A stretch of 64,000 bases of DNA, taken from assembly GCF_003063455.1 (NCBI RefSeq), contig NZ_NESN01000004.1, positions 1-64,000 of the forward strand, read 5' to 3'. The notes under the pieces were generated by a model that worked only from the letters and a program-made list of their open reading frames with translations, was not told where the DNA came from and ran no database searches. The translations under genes were made by a program, and so were the position numbers. This document shows, piece by piece, positions 35,750-44,900 of the stretch (position 1 is the first letter of the stretch; each line of letters starts with the position of its first letter). The DNA comes from Limnohabitans parvus II-B4 (GTDB lineage: Bacteria > Pseudomonadota > Gammaproteobacteria > Burkholderiales > Burkholderiaceae_C).

Positions 35750-36703
35750 ATGAAGCGTCGCCATCTGTTTTGGGTCTTGGGTTTGGCTGCTGCCATGACC
35801 GCACCTGTGCAAGCACAGCAATTTTTCCGCATCGGCACCGGTGGTACCGCAGGCACTTATTACCCCGTGGGCGGCATGATCGCCAACGCAGTCAGCCAGC
35901 CCGGCAAGATCGTGGCGACAGCGCAAGCGACCAACGGCTCTGTGGCCAACGTCAACGGCGTCGCCGGTGGTGCCATGGAGTCCGGGTTTTCGCAGTCAGA
36001 TGTGGCCACCTGGGCCTACACCGGCACCGGCGTTTACGAAGGCAAGCCTAAAGTGACCGACCTGCGCATGATCGCCAACCTCTACCCTGAGAGCATCCAC
36101 CTGGTGGTCAAAAAAGGTTCGGGCATCAAGTCCGTGTCTGACCTCAAGGGCAAGCGCGTGGCGCTGGACGAGCCAGGCTCGGGCACCTTGGTCAATGCCC
36201 GCACTGTGCTGGCCGCTTATGGCGTGAAAGAAAGCGACATCAAGCCCGAATACATCAAGCCCAACCAGGCTGGTGACAAGCTCAAAGACGGCGCACTCGA
36301 CGCTTTCTTCTTTGTGGGTGGTGCGCCAGCGGGTGCAATTGCCGAGTTGGCTTCCAGCGGTGCAGGCATTGAGCTGGTGCCTTTGGCTGGTCCACAGGCC
36401 GATGCTCTGCGTAAGTCCAACCCCTACTTGGCGGTGGACACCATTGCTGCAGGTACTTACAAAGACGTGCCTGCCGTGCAGACCATGGCCATGGGCGCCC
36501 AGTGGGTGACCAGCGCCAAGGCCGACACTGAAACGGTGTACCAGATCACCAAAGCGCTCTATGGCAAAGCCGCCCAAGATGCACTGGCGGCCGGTCACGC
36601 CAAAGGTAAATTCATCACCAAAGAAAACGCGGTCAAGGGTGTGGGCATTCCTTTCCACCCCGGTGCCGAGAAGTTCTACAAAGAAGCCGGTGTGCTGAAG
36701 TGA
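35750..36703 (+). CDS. TAXI-family TRAP transporter solute-binding protein
   Basis: A 317-residue periplasmic protein of the TAXI (TRAP-associated extracytoplasmic immunogenic) family. Signal peptide to AQAQQ (RRHLFWVLGLAAAMTAPVQA), then FFRIGTGGTAGTYYPVGGMIAN, ATNGSVANVNGVAGG and the middle DLKGKRVALDEPGSGTLVNART (short: GKRVALDEPGSGT). TAXI proteins bind organic acids such as glutamate or glutarate-like compounds. AGAGGAA is a good ribosome site. The fused permease follows after 110 bp that hold several hairpins. Confidence 0.94.
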   Translation: MKRRHLFWVLGLAAAMTAPVQAQQFFRIGTGGTAGTYYPVGGMIANAVSQPGKIVATAQATNGSVANVNGVAGGAMESGFSQSDVATWAYTGTGVYEGKPKVTDLRMIANLYPESIHLVVKKGSGIKSVSDLKGKRVALDEPGSGTLVNARTVLAAYGVKESDIKPEYIKPNQAGDKLKDGALDAFFFVGGAPAGAIAELASSGAGIELVPLAGPQADALRKSNPYLAVDTIAAGTYKDVPAVQTMAMGAQWVTSAKADTETVYQITKALYGKAAQDALAAGHAKGKFITKENAVKGVGIPFHPGAEKFYKEAGVLK

Positions 36704-36712
36704 TGCAGGCTG

Positions 36713-36796
36713 CACAGAGCGCCACGACGCTCTGTGTTGTTTTGGACAAGGGTGCATTGCACCCCTCAATGTGAAACAGGGCGCATGTGCGCCCTG
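36713..36796 (+). terminator. Three consecutive hairpins between TAXI protein and permease
   Basis: CACAGAGCG/CGCTCTGTG (36713-36736) is followed by TTGTTTT and resembles a leaky terminator. GGGTGCA/TGCACCC (36750-36764) and CAGGGCGCA/TGCGCCCTG (36777-36796) follow. Together they probably keep binding-protein mRNA more abundant than permease mRNA. Confidence 0.7.
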
Positions 36797-36813
36797 TGCT
36801 TTGAAGGACAGGT

Positions 36814-39015
36814 ATGACCGAAGCCCGCGAGCGCGACATGCGCGATTTGCAGGAACTTGAAGAAAAGTTTGACCCCGAGATGCGCTTTCGGCCCACGCTG
36901 CCGCCCGCATCGGTGATCGTGAAATGGCTGTTGGTCATTTTGTCGGGCTTCCATTACTACACGGCGGGCTTTGGCTTGTTGCGCGAAACCACCCACCGCG
37001 GTGTGCACCTGGCCTTTGTGCTGGGCTTGATTTTTTTGGTGTTTGCAGCCTTCAAATCGGATGCAGACACCACCGTCTCCAAAAGCCGCCTGAGCATTGG
37101 CGGCGTGCCTCTGGTGGACTGGTTGCTGGGCCTGGCTTGTGCGGCCAGCGTCATGTACATCCCTTATGTGTTTGATGACCTGGCCTTCCGCGTCGGTAAC
37201 CCGGACACGCTCGACGTGGTCATGGGCTCCATCTTGTTCATCACCTTGCTCGAAGCCACCCGCCGCTCCATGGGTTGGCCCTTGCCCTTGATTGCGCTGG
37301 GCTTCACGGCTTACGCGCTGGCTGGCCCTTACTTTCCGGGTTTGCTCAAGCATGCGGGCGCGAGCTGGAGCCAGATGATCAACCACCAGTACCTGACCAG
37401 CCAAGGCATTTATGGCGTGGCAGTCGGGGTGGTGGCCACCTATGTTTTTCACTTTGTGCTGTTTGGCGTGCTGGCCACGCGCATTGGTTTGGGCCAGTTG
37501 TTTCTGGACATCGCCTCCACCGTGGCCGGGCGTTATGCCGGTGGCCCGGCCAAGGTCAGTGTGTTCGGCTCGGCCATGTTCGGCATGCTCAGCGGCTCGT
37601 CGGTGGCCAATGCGGTCACGGTGGGCTCGCTCACCATTCCGGCCATGATCCGGGTGGGCTACCGCCGGGAGTTTGCAGGCGCGGTCGAAGCCGCGTCGTC
37701 CACAGGCGGGCAGATCACGCCGCCTGTCTTGGGCGCAGCCGCCTTCTTGATGGTTGAATTTTTGAATGTGTCATATCAGACCATCATCGCGGCGGCCATC
37801 GTGCCCGCCTTCATGCACTTCTTTGGCGTGTTCATGCAGGTGCACTTCGAGGCCAAGCGCTACGGCCTGCGTGGTCTGACCGACGAAGAAATGCCCAAGT
37901 TGCGCGAGTCTTTTGTGCAGCGTTGGCCCACCTTGATTCCCCTGGTCTTGTTGATCACCATTTTGGTGTCTGGCCGCACCCCTTATCTGGCCGCATTCAC
38001 CGGCATCACCTCCTGCATGATCGTGGGCCTGACCACCACGGTGTGGGGCAACCGCAGCACCAACTGGCTGTTGCTGGTGGTGCTGCATGTGCTGCTGGCG
38101 CTCGTGGCGTTTGTGGACTGGGGCAGCGACGGCGAGACCATCAAGCTGGGCTTTTTGGCGCTGGGCGTGGCCCTGATCTGGGCCGGCCAAAAGTGGCTGG
38201 GTGTGATTGGTCGCATCGACAACGCCGTGCTGCTGGAGGCCTTTGAAACCGGGGCCAAATACGCGCTGGCCGTTGGCGCAGCAGCGGCCACCGTGGGCAT
38301 CGTGATCGGTGTGGTCACGCTCACGGGCGTGGGCTTCAAGATCAGCTTCATCATCACCGGCTGGGCGCAGATGATTGCCGCCTTTTTGATGGACTGGCTG
38401 CCCGCCTTCATGGCCGATGCCAAGTCCTTGACTCTGCTGGCGGCGCTGTTCATGACCGGTATCGTTTGTATCCTCATGGGCTGCGGCATCCCGACCACGG
38501 CCAACTACATCATCATGGTCACCGTGGCGGCCCCCACCTTAGTGCAACTGGGTGTGGAGCCCTTGGTGGCGCATTTCTTTGTGTTTTATTACGGCGTGCT
38601 GGCCGACATCACACCGCCCGTGGCGCTGGCCGCTTATGCGGCTGCAGGCATGGCGGGCAGCGACCCATTCAAGACCGGCAACATGGCCTTCCGTTTGGGG
38701 CTGGCCAAAGCGCTGGTGCCCTTTGTGTTCGTGTTTTCGCCTTCGCTGCTGTTGGTGGCCAAAGGCTTCACCTGGGCCGACTTTGCCATCACCTTCACGG
38801 GCTGTGTGTTGGGCATCGTCGCGTTGGCGGCTGCGCTCAGCGGCTACCTCATGGCCGAGATGAAGCGCTGGGAGCGCACTCTGTGCGCCTTGGGGGCTCT
38901 GTGTCTGATTGCGCCGGGTCTCAAAATCAGCTTGTTGGGTGTGGCCTTCATGCTGCCCGTCTTGATACACCAATGGACAATGAGCCCCTCTCGCAAACGC
39001 GCAACGCTGGCATGA
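36814..39015 (+). CDS. TRAP transporter fused permease subunit (4TM-12TM)
   Basis: A 733-residue membrane protein fusing the small (DctQ-like) and large (DctM-like) TRAP subunits, the form that pairs with TAXI binding proteins. The first about 60 residues are cytoplasmic and acidic. The large domain carries SVFGSAMFGMLSGSSVANAVTVGSLTIPAM and EAASSTGGQITPPVLGAAAFLMVEFL (short: SGSSVANAVTVG, ASSTGGQITPPVLGAAAF), and the second-repeat ILMGCGIPTTANYIIMV with PPVALAAYAAAGMAG. It uses a Na or proton gradient rather than ATP. Likely transcribed with the TAXI gene. Confidence 0.94.
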   Translation: MTEARERDMRDLQELEEKFDPEMRFRPTLPPASVIVKWLLVILSGFHYYTAGFGLLRETTHRGVHLAFVLGLIFLVFAAFKSDADTTVSKSRLSIGGVPLVDWLLGLACAASVMYIPYVFDDLAFRVGNPDTLDVVMGSILFITLLEATRRSMGWPLPLIALGFTAYALAGPYFPGLLKHAGASWSQMINHQYLTSQGIYGVAVGVVATYVFHFVLFGVLATRIGLGQLFLDIASTVAGRYAGGPAKVSVFGSAMFGMLSGSSVANAVTVGSLTIPAMIRVGYRREFAGAVEAASSTGGQITPPVLGAAAFLMVEFLNVSYQTIIAAAIVPAFMHFFGVFMQVHFEAKRYGLRGLTDEEMPKLRESFVQRWPTLIPLVLLITILVSGRTPYLAAFTGITSCMIVGLTTTVWGNRSTNWLLLVVLHVLLALVAFVDWGSDGETIKLGFLALGVALIWAGQKWLGVIGRIDNAVLLEAFETGAKYALAVGAAAATVGIVIGVVTLTGVGFKISFIITGWAQMIAAFLMDWLPAFMADAKSLTLLAALFMTGIVCILMGCGIPTTANYIIMVTVAAPTLVQLGVEPLVAHFFVFYYGVLADITPPVALAAYAAAGMAGSDPFKTGNMAFRLGLAKALVPFVFVFSPSLLLVAKGFTWADFAITFTGCVLGIVALAAALSGYLMAEMKRWERTLCALGALCLIAPGLKISLLGVAFMLPVLIHQWTMSPSRKRATLA

Positions 39016-39023
39016 CGGAAAAA

Positions 39024-39047
39024 ACAGGGGGCTTTTCAGCCCCCTGT
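39024..39047. terminator. Hairpin after the TRAP permease gene
   Basis: ACAGGGGGCT and AGCCCCCTGT form a perfect 10-bp stem with loop TTTC just after the permease stop. An A6 tract precedes it, so the T-run is on the minus strand, but the strong stem plus GGGGTTTC can act on the plus strand too. Confidence 0.7.
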
Positions 39048-39150
39048 GGGGTTTCGGTGTTTGAGCCACTACACTGGCGGGCCTTGGCGTCAGGCCCGCC
39101 GGTTTTCGCTGCAGCTTGGCCTTTGTCCCGTTGACCTTCTTTGATTGCCC

Positions 39151-39738
39151 ATGAAATTCAAAATGTCTGAAAAGTCGCTCTTTGCGGCTTTGTTACGCGC
39201 CCCGTGGTGGGTGAGTTTTTTGGTGATGTTCGCCGTGGCCTTGGTGGCTGGGGCTTTGCTGCCTGAGGCCTACAAAACAGCGGGCATGCTGGGCGCCTTT
39301 CCATTCTTTGTGATCGGTGTCATGGCGGCTTGGCGACAAAGAAACGCCATCTCGCCCAGCCGTATCCAGGAACTGGTTGAACAGGCCCGGGTCATGGGTT
39401 GGCGTGATTTTTCGGTGTTGGTCGAAGAGGCGCTCAGACAGCAGGGCTTTGTGGTGACCCGCTTGAACGAAGGCCCAGCCGATTTCCAAATCGAAAAAAA
39501 TGGCCGTGTTACCTTGGTCAGTGCTAAGCGCTGGAAAGCGGCCACCGTGGGTGCCGAACATTTGCGCGAGCTGCTGGCGGTCCGTCAAAGCCGCGACGCT
39601 TTTTCGTGCACCTGCATGAGCTTGGGCGTCTTCAGCCAGGCCGCCATTGATTTGGCCAACGACAGCCCCATGCAGTTGCTGGGGTCAGCCAACATCGCGC
39701 AACTCATGCACGATGGGGCCAATGCCCTCCAAGCCTGA
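39151..39738 (+). CDS. Membrane-anchored Mrr-like restriction endonuclease-fold protein
   Basis: A 195-residue protein with two hydrophobic helices at about residues 15-35 (WWVSFLVMFAVALVAGALL) and 48-62, then a cytoplasmic Mrr_cat-like domain. The domain has a helix (WRDFSVLVEEALRQQGF), then Asp111 in GPADFQIE and the KR of SAKRWK (Lys126). This fits the D-xK core of PD-(D/E)xK enzymes, but the usual Gln of QxK is Ser124, so activity is uncertain. The ATG at 39151 is preferred to an upstream TTG at 39145. Similar proteins are annotated as restriction endonucleases in Burkholderiales; no methylase is adjacent. Confidence 0.75.
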   Translation: MKFKMSEKSLFAALLRAPWWVSFLVMFAVALVAGALLPEAYKTAGMLGAFPFFVIGVMAAWRQRNAISPSRIQELVEQARVMGWRDFSVLVEEALRQQGFVVTRLNEGPADFQIEKNGRVTLVSAKRWKAATVGAEHLRELLAVRQSRDAFSCTCMSLGVFSQAAIDLANDSPMQLLGSANIAQLMHDGANALQA

Positions 39739-39786
39739 AAACGGGCCCATTTTCCGATCCCTATTTTCGGCACCCCAAGGACTCCC

Positions 39787-40155
39787 ATGACCCGACCTCT
39801 TTTGACCGAATCGGCCATTCATCCAGCCATCCGCCAACGTATAGCCGAGCACCACTTGCCCGTGATCCAGCAAGTGCAAAACGCCATCGCCCAACACGCG
39901 GTGGTGGTGGTCGGCTTGTCGGGCAACCCTTTTGTGGGCAAAGCCCGCAAGGCGCTGGTCGCTGCAGGCGTGGCGCACGAGTACATCGAATTTGGCAGCT
40001 ATTTCTCGCAATGGCGCCTGCGCAATGCCCTGAAAATGTGGACCGGCTGGCCCACTTTCCCGATGGTCTTTGTGCGCGGCACGCTGGTCGGTGGGGCAGA
40101 TGACTTGCGACGCCTCATCGACAGCGGCGAACTCCAGACCTTGCTCCAAGCCTGA
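39787..40155 (+). CDS. Glutaredoxin-fold protein lacking cysteines
   Basis: A 122-residue protein with the layout of monothiol glutaredoxins (Grx4): a helical N-terminus, strand VVVVGLSGNPF where the CGFS active site would follow, helix KARKALVAAGVAHEYIEFG, then ALKMWTGWPTFPMVFVRGTLVGGADDL, which matches the glutathione-binding WPTxPQ-VFVxGxLVGG-D pattern. There is no cysteine anywhere, and CGFS is replaced by FVGK. It cannot be a thiol reductase or ligate an Fe-S cluster in the usual way; a glutathione-binding or scaffold role is possible. It precedes the unknown gene at 40161 by 5 bp, so they form an operon. Confidence 0.8.
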   Translation: MTRPLLTESAIHPAIRQRIAEHHLPVIQQVQNAIAQHAVVVVGLSGNPFVGKARKALVAAGVAHEYIEFGSYFSQWRLRNALKMWTGWPTFPMVFVRGTLVGGADDLRRLIDSGELQTLLQA

Positions 40156-40160
40156 GCGAC

Positions 40161-40520
40161 ATGGCGCTACTTGCAAAACCCGAGCTGTGGCGCACCGAGG
40201 TGGGCGATGCGGTGGCTGTGCTCAACATTCCCGGCGCATTGAAGCGGCCACGCACGTTTGACATCGATGTGAGCCTGCTGGTGCGCGTGCCCGAAGACCA
40301 TGCCGAGGCTTGGCACGCCTTGACGCTGGAGGTCGACGGCAAGCAGCAATGGCACCGCCGGATCGCCAGCAGCTGCCCGGGGCAGACCGATGGGCTCGAT
40401 TACCACTGCCGCGTGGTGCTTGAAGCCGGTCCTGCCTTGCGCATCCGCGCTGTGGCGGGCACCCGGGGCGCGGTGGTGCAGCGCCTGCTGATCGAAGCGC
40501 GAGAAGACGTGCAAGACTAG
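40161..40520 (+). CDS. Protein of unknown function
   Basis: A 119-residue soluble protein, not recognised. It is rich in beta-strand-like alternations (LRIRAVAGTRGAVVQRLLIEA) with no signal peptide, membrane segment or obvious catalytic motif. Two cysteines occur (SCPG and YHCR). The gene starts 5 bp after the glutaredoxin-fold gene and continues its strand, so coupled translation is likely. Codon use is like its neighbours, which supports it being real. Confidence 0.6.
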   Translation: MALLAKPELWRTEVGDAVAVLNIPGALKRPRTFDIDVSLLVRVPEDHAEAWHALTLEVDGKQQWHRRIASSCPGQTDGLDYHCRVVLEAGPALRIRAVAGTRGAVVQRLLIEAREDVQD

Positions 40521-40587
40521 CGCTGGGTGCTCTGTGCCTCAGGTGACGCCCTGTGGCGTTACCCCTGCGCTGTCCTGGCGCCAAGCC

Positions 40588-41223
40588 TCACTTGGGCAGG
40601 TCTCGGGCACCGCTCTCGGGACGGTACATTTTGAACAGCTGCTCCGGCCCGATGGTGAAGTAATCCGCTGCGCCGCCCCCGCGCAAAATGTGCCCGGCAT
40701 TGGCTGTGTCATACACCCCGCCTTTGAGCAGGCGCTGGTCAATGTGAATGCCCACCACTTGGCCAAACACCATCCAGGTCTCGACTTTTTGGCCCTGCAG
40801 GTCTTGCAGTTGCAGGATCTGCGTGCAGCGGCACTCAAAGCTCACTGGGCTTTGCGCCACACGCGGCACGCTCACAACCTTTGAAGCCTCAGGCGTCAGC
40901 CCAGTCAGGTCGAATTCGCTCACCTCGGGCGGCACAGCCTCGCAAGTTTGGTTCATCACCTCGGCCAGATCGCGGGTAACCAAGTTCCACACAAACTCGC
41001 CTGTGGCCTCAATGTTGTTGAGTGAGTCCTTGCGCCCGATGCTCGAAAACCCGATCACGGGCGGCACATAGTTGAACGCGCTGAAAAAACTGTACGGTGC
41101 CAAATTCAACACCCCGCTGGCGCTGCGGCTCGACACCCAACCAATGGGGCGAGGCCCCACGATGGCATTGAACGGGTCGTGCTTGAGGCCGTGGCCCAGG
41201 TGGGGTTCGTAGAAATGCATCAT
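40588..41223 (-). CDS. Flavin reductase-like FMN-binding protein
   Basis: A 211-residue protein of the flavin reductase-like domain family (PF01613). Seen: RPIGWVSSRSASGVLNLAPYSFFSAFNYVPPVIGFSS (short: RPIGWVSSRSASG, PPVIGFSS), NIEATGEFVWNLVT and a C-terminal YFTIGPEQLFKM. These proteins bind FMN and reduce free flavin or act as diflavin oxidoreductases; here the partner is unknown. It is convergent with the gene at 40161. Confidence 0.9.
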   Translation of the reverse strand: MMHFYEPHLGHGLKHDPFNAIVGPRPIGWVSSRSASGVLNLAPYSFFSAFNYVPPVIGFSSIGRKDSLNNIEATGEFVWNLVTRDLAEVMNQTCEAVPPEVSEFDLTGLTPEASKVVSVPRVAQSPVSFECRCTQILQLQDLQGQKVETWMVFGQVVGIHIDQRLLKGGVYDTANAGHILRGGGAADYFTIGPEQLFKMYRPESGARDLPK

Positions 41224-41286
41224 GGCTGCACTTTAAGGGGAGGCCGGGGGCAGGCCAGTCATGTGCATGACAAAGCCCCCATCGGC

Positions 41287-41688
41287 TCACATCAAGAAAT
41301 AAAAGAACACGATCATCTGCATCCTGCGCAGACCGTCGGCCCGGCCAATCGGGCGGCCCGAGCCGTCGTAGAGCCGTTCGCCATCCATGCGGCCCATGGG
41401 CGAGCCCGAAGCGCTGTACAGGCGATCGCCATCGATGCGGCCAATCGGGATGCCCGAAGTGTTGTAAACCCGATCACCATCAATGCGCCCCAAGGGTCGC
41501 CCGGAGCCGTCATAAATTCGCTCACCGTCCACGCGGCCAATCGGTTGGCCAGAGGCGTTGTAATAACGCTCGCTGTCCACGCGACCAATGGGACGGCCAC
41601 TCCCGTCGTACATGCGTTGGGCAAAAGCGGTCGGCAAGAGCAGCAGTGACAGAAGCAGTGCGGCGGCAAGGCGGTGCAAATTTTTCAT
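41287..41688 (-). CDS. Secreted protein of six 16-residue tandem repeats
   Basis: A 133-residue exported protein. Signal peptide to AFAQ (24 residues). Then six direct repeats of exactly 16 residues, residues about 25-120, with consensus R-(L/I/V)-Y-D-G-S-G-R-P-I-G-R-(V/I)-D-G-(E/D). Copies are RMYDGSGRPIGRVDSE, RYYNASGQPIGRVDGE and so on. A final hydrophobic RRMQMIVFFYFLM follows. The repeats suggest a beta-solenoid or carpet-like structure. Nothing similar is known to me with a proven function; the gene stands alone upstream of recC. The first 15 codons after the ATG are A-rich and the start is preceded by GGCTTCCAT-complement GGAGG. Confidence 0.85.
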   Translation of the reverse strand: MKNLHRLAAALLLSLLLLPTAFAQRMYDGSGRPIGRVDSERYYNASGQPIGRVDGERIYDGSGRPLGRIDGDRVYNTSGIPIGRIDGDRLYSASGSPMGRMDGERLYDGSGRPIGRADGLRRMQMIVFFYFLM

Positions 41689-41975
41689 GGAGGCTTCATC
41701 GTGGGGTTTTGGGGGGCGATTGTGTCTGTTTTTCAGCCAAGTCACCCTTTGAACTCGGTCCGGGGTGCCCCCGGGTATCCCCAAACCCCGTGCCCAAAGG
41801 TGTGGATAAGTCCATGAACAACTGCGCCAGGGCGCATCCTGTCTGGCTTGGGCGGTGTTGCTTAAAAAATGGGCAGTTTGTGGCTCATCCACTGAGCCTG
41901 AACCCGCGTAGATTGCGGCTATTCTTGACGCCTCACGGTTTCGCTTTGTCTGTACCCGCTCCCCCCGTTGCCTGC

Positions 41976-44900
41976 ATGCCTGCATCCTCCATTTCGCCCG
42001 GCTTCATTGCCCTGCACAGCCACCGCTCTGAGGTGCTGGCCGACACCCTCACGGCTTGGCTGCGAGCGCACCCTTTGCTGCCGCTCGAGAGCGAAGTGGT
42101 GCTGGTGCAAAGCAACGGCATGGCCGAGTGGATCAAGATCGAACTGGCCCGTCAGGGTGGCGTGTGCGCCGCCACGCGGGTGGAGCTGCCTTCGCGCTTT
42201 TTGTGGCGCACTTACCGGCAGGTGCTGGGCAAGCACAACGTGCCACCCGACTCACCGCTCGACAAACTGCCCATGACCTGGCGGCTGATGGCCTTGCTGC
42301 CAGGCTGCCTGAGTGATCCCGTGTTCCAACCCGTGGCGGGTTTCTTGAGAGGCGACGAGCCGGACCGCCTGTTGCAACTGGCCAGTCGCCTCGCCGACCT
42401 GTTTGACCAGTACCAAATTTACCGCCCCGACTGGCTGCAAGACTGGGCCGCTGGGCGCAACGCGCTGCGCAAAGCCGCTGGGCATGATGAGCTCGGCGAA
42501 GACCAGCTCTGGCAGGCCGAACTTTGGCGGCGCGTGCTCGACACTTTGGATGACAGTCAGCGCCAAGCCACCCGCCCGGCGCTGCATGCGCGGGCGCTGG
42601 CGCACCTGCAGTCGGGCCAGCCGCTGGCCAGCCCCGTGGCGCGGCGCGTGTCGGTGTTTGGCATGAGCCACATGCCCGGGCAGCTGCTGGAGATGCTGGC
42701 GGCACTGGCCGCGCACAGCCAGGTGCTGCTGGCCGTGCCCAACCCTTGTCAGTACCACTGGGGCGACATCATCGACGGGCGCGAGTGGCTGCAGGCCGAG
42801 CGGCGACGTCACGCCTACCGAGGCGAGGCATTGGCTGGCTTGCCGCTGGCGCAGATGCATTTGCACGCGCCCACGCTCTTGGCCGCTTGGGGGCGGCAGG
42901 GGCGCGACTTCATTCGCCAGCTCGACGCTTTTGACGACCTGCAGGCGGCCCAACAAGTCACGCAGTGGCCGCGCCTGGACTTTTTTGACGATGTGCCTGT
43001 CGAAGATGGCACGCGTTTGCTCGCGCAGTTGCAGCGCCGCATCCGGGACCTGGAGCCGTCTAGCGGTGGCACCCCAGCCTTGCCTTTGCGCCAGGACGAC
43101 CACTCGGTCACGTTCAGCGTGGCGCACAGCCCGGTGCGCGAACTCGAGGTGTTACACGACCAGTTGCTGCAGTGGTTCCACACCGCGCCCGAGCCTTTGT
43201 CTCCACGCGATGTGGTGGTCATGGTGCCCGACATCGAAGTCATGGCCCCGGCGATACGCGCCGTGTTTGGTCAATACAAGCGCAGCGATGCGCGTTTCAT
43301 CCCCTATGACATTGCCGACCTGGGGGCGCAGGCCATCAGCCCGTTGATCCATGCGGTCGAATGGCTGCTGGCCCTGCCGCAGCAGCGCAGCCGCATGAGC
43401 GAGCTGGTCGAGCTGCTCGAAGTGCCCGCGCTCGCAGCCCGCTTTGGCCTGAAGGACGAACACCTGCCCACGCTCACGCGCTGGATGGCGGGCTCGGGCA
43501 TCCGCTGGGGCCTGTCGGCCGAGCACCGTGCTGGCTTGGGTCTGGGCGTGTGCGGCGACGACAACTCGGCGCTGTTTGGCGTGCAGCGCATGCTCATGGG
43601 TTATGCCTGCGGTGCCGACCCGGTGGACGATGAGGTGTCATTGGGCGTGTCGCCTTACCCGGAAGTGGGGGGGCTCGATGCCGAGCTGGCCGGGTCGCTC
43701 GCGCACCTGCTGCAGGCCCTGATCGATTGGTGGCAAATCTGCACGCAAAGCGCCACGCCCGCAAAGTGGGCCGAGCGTTGCCGCGCCATGCTCGCGGCGC
43801 TGTTCAAGCCGCGTGACGACAACGACCGCAATGCCCTGGCAGCGCTCGACCAAGCGCTCAACGACTGGGTGCGGGCTTGCGGTGAGGCGGGTTTTGCCGA
43901 AGCCGTGCCGCTGGCCGTGGCCCGATCGGCTTGGCTTGAAGCTTTGAAGGCCCCCCGGCTGGAGCAGCGCTTTCGGGCCGGGGGTGTGACGTTTTGCACA
44001 TTGATGCCGATGCGGGCGATCCCGTTCAAGGCGGTGTGCCTGCTGGGCATGAACGATGGCGACTACCCGCGCCGCAGCCCGCGTGCCGACTTTGACCTGA
44101 TGGGCCTGCCCGGCATGACGCGCCCCGGCGACCGCTCACGCCGCGACGACGACCGCCAGCTCATGCTCGAAGCGCTCTTATCGGCGCGTCAGGTCTTGTA
44201 CGTGAGCTGGAGCGGCCGCAGCGTGCGCGACAACAGCGAACAACCGCCTTCGGTGCTGGTCTCGCAGCTGCGCGATGAGATTGATCTGCTCTGGGGCAAA
44301 GACACGGCCAAAGACCTGACCACCGTGCACCCGCTGCAACCGTTCAGCCGCGCTTACTTTGAAGTGGGCAGTGGTTTGTTGACCTATGCCAAAGAGTGGC
44401 GGGCGGCGCAAGATGTCCAGCGTGGTGATGGGGCCAGCGAGACGGGCACGCCATCGTCGGCTCTCGCGCTGTTGTCGCCACTCATGGCCGCGAACGATCA
44501 AGCCCCGGTCATCTCGCTTGCCCAACTGGCCCGCTTCCTGCGCAAACCTGTGGGTGCGTTTTTCCGCGAGCGGCTGCAGGTGCATTTGGAAGACGAGCGC
44601 AGTGAGCTGCATGACGAAGAACTGTTTGGCTTGGGCGGGCTGGACTTGTACCAGTTGCTCGACCACGAACTGCAGCACGTGCCTGCGGATTTGAGCGCAG
44701 ACGAACTGCCCAGCCATGCAGCGCGTGTGGTGCAGTACTTGCGTGAGGCCGGGGCCTTGCCGCTGGCGGGTGTGGGCACACTCGAAGCGCAAAAGCTCAC
44801 CCACATCCTGCAAACCCAACTGGCCGCTGCTCTGCACGAGCGCGGGGCCTACCCCGAAGCGGCCGAGCGCGTGCTGGTCGACCAGGTAAACCCGCAAGTG

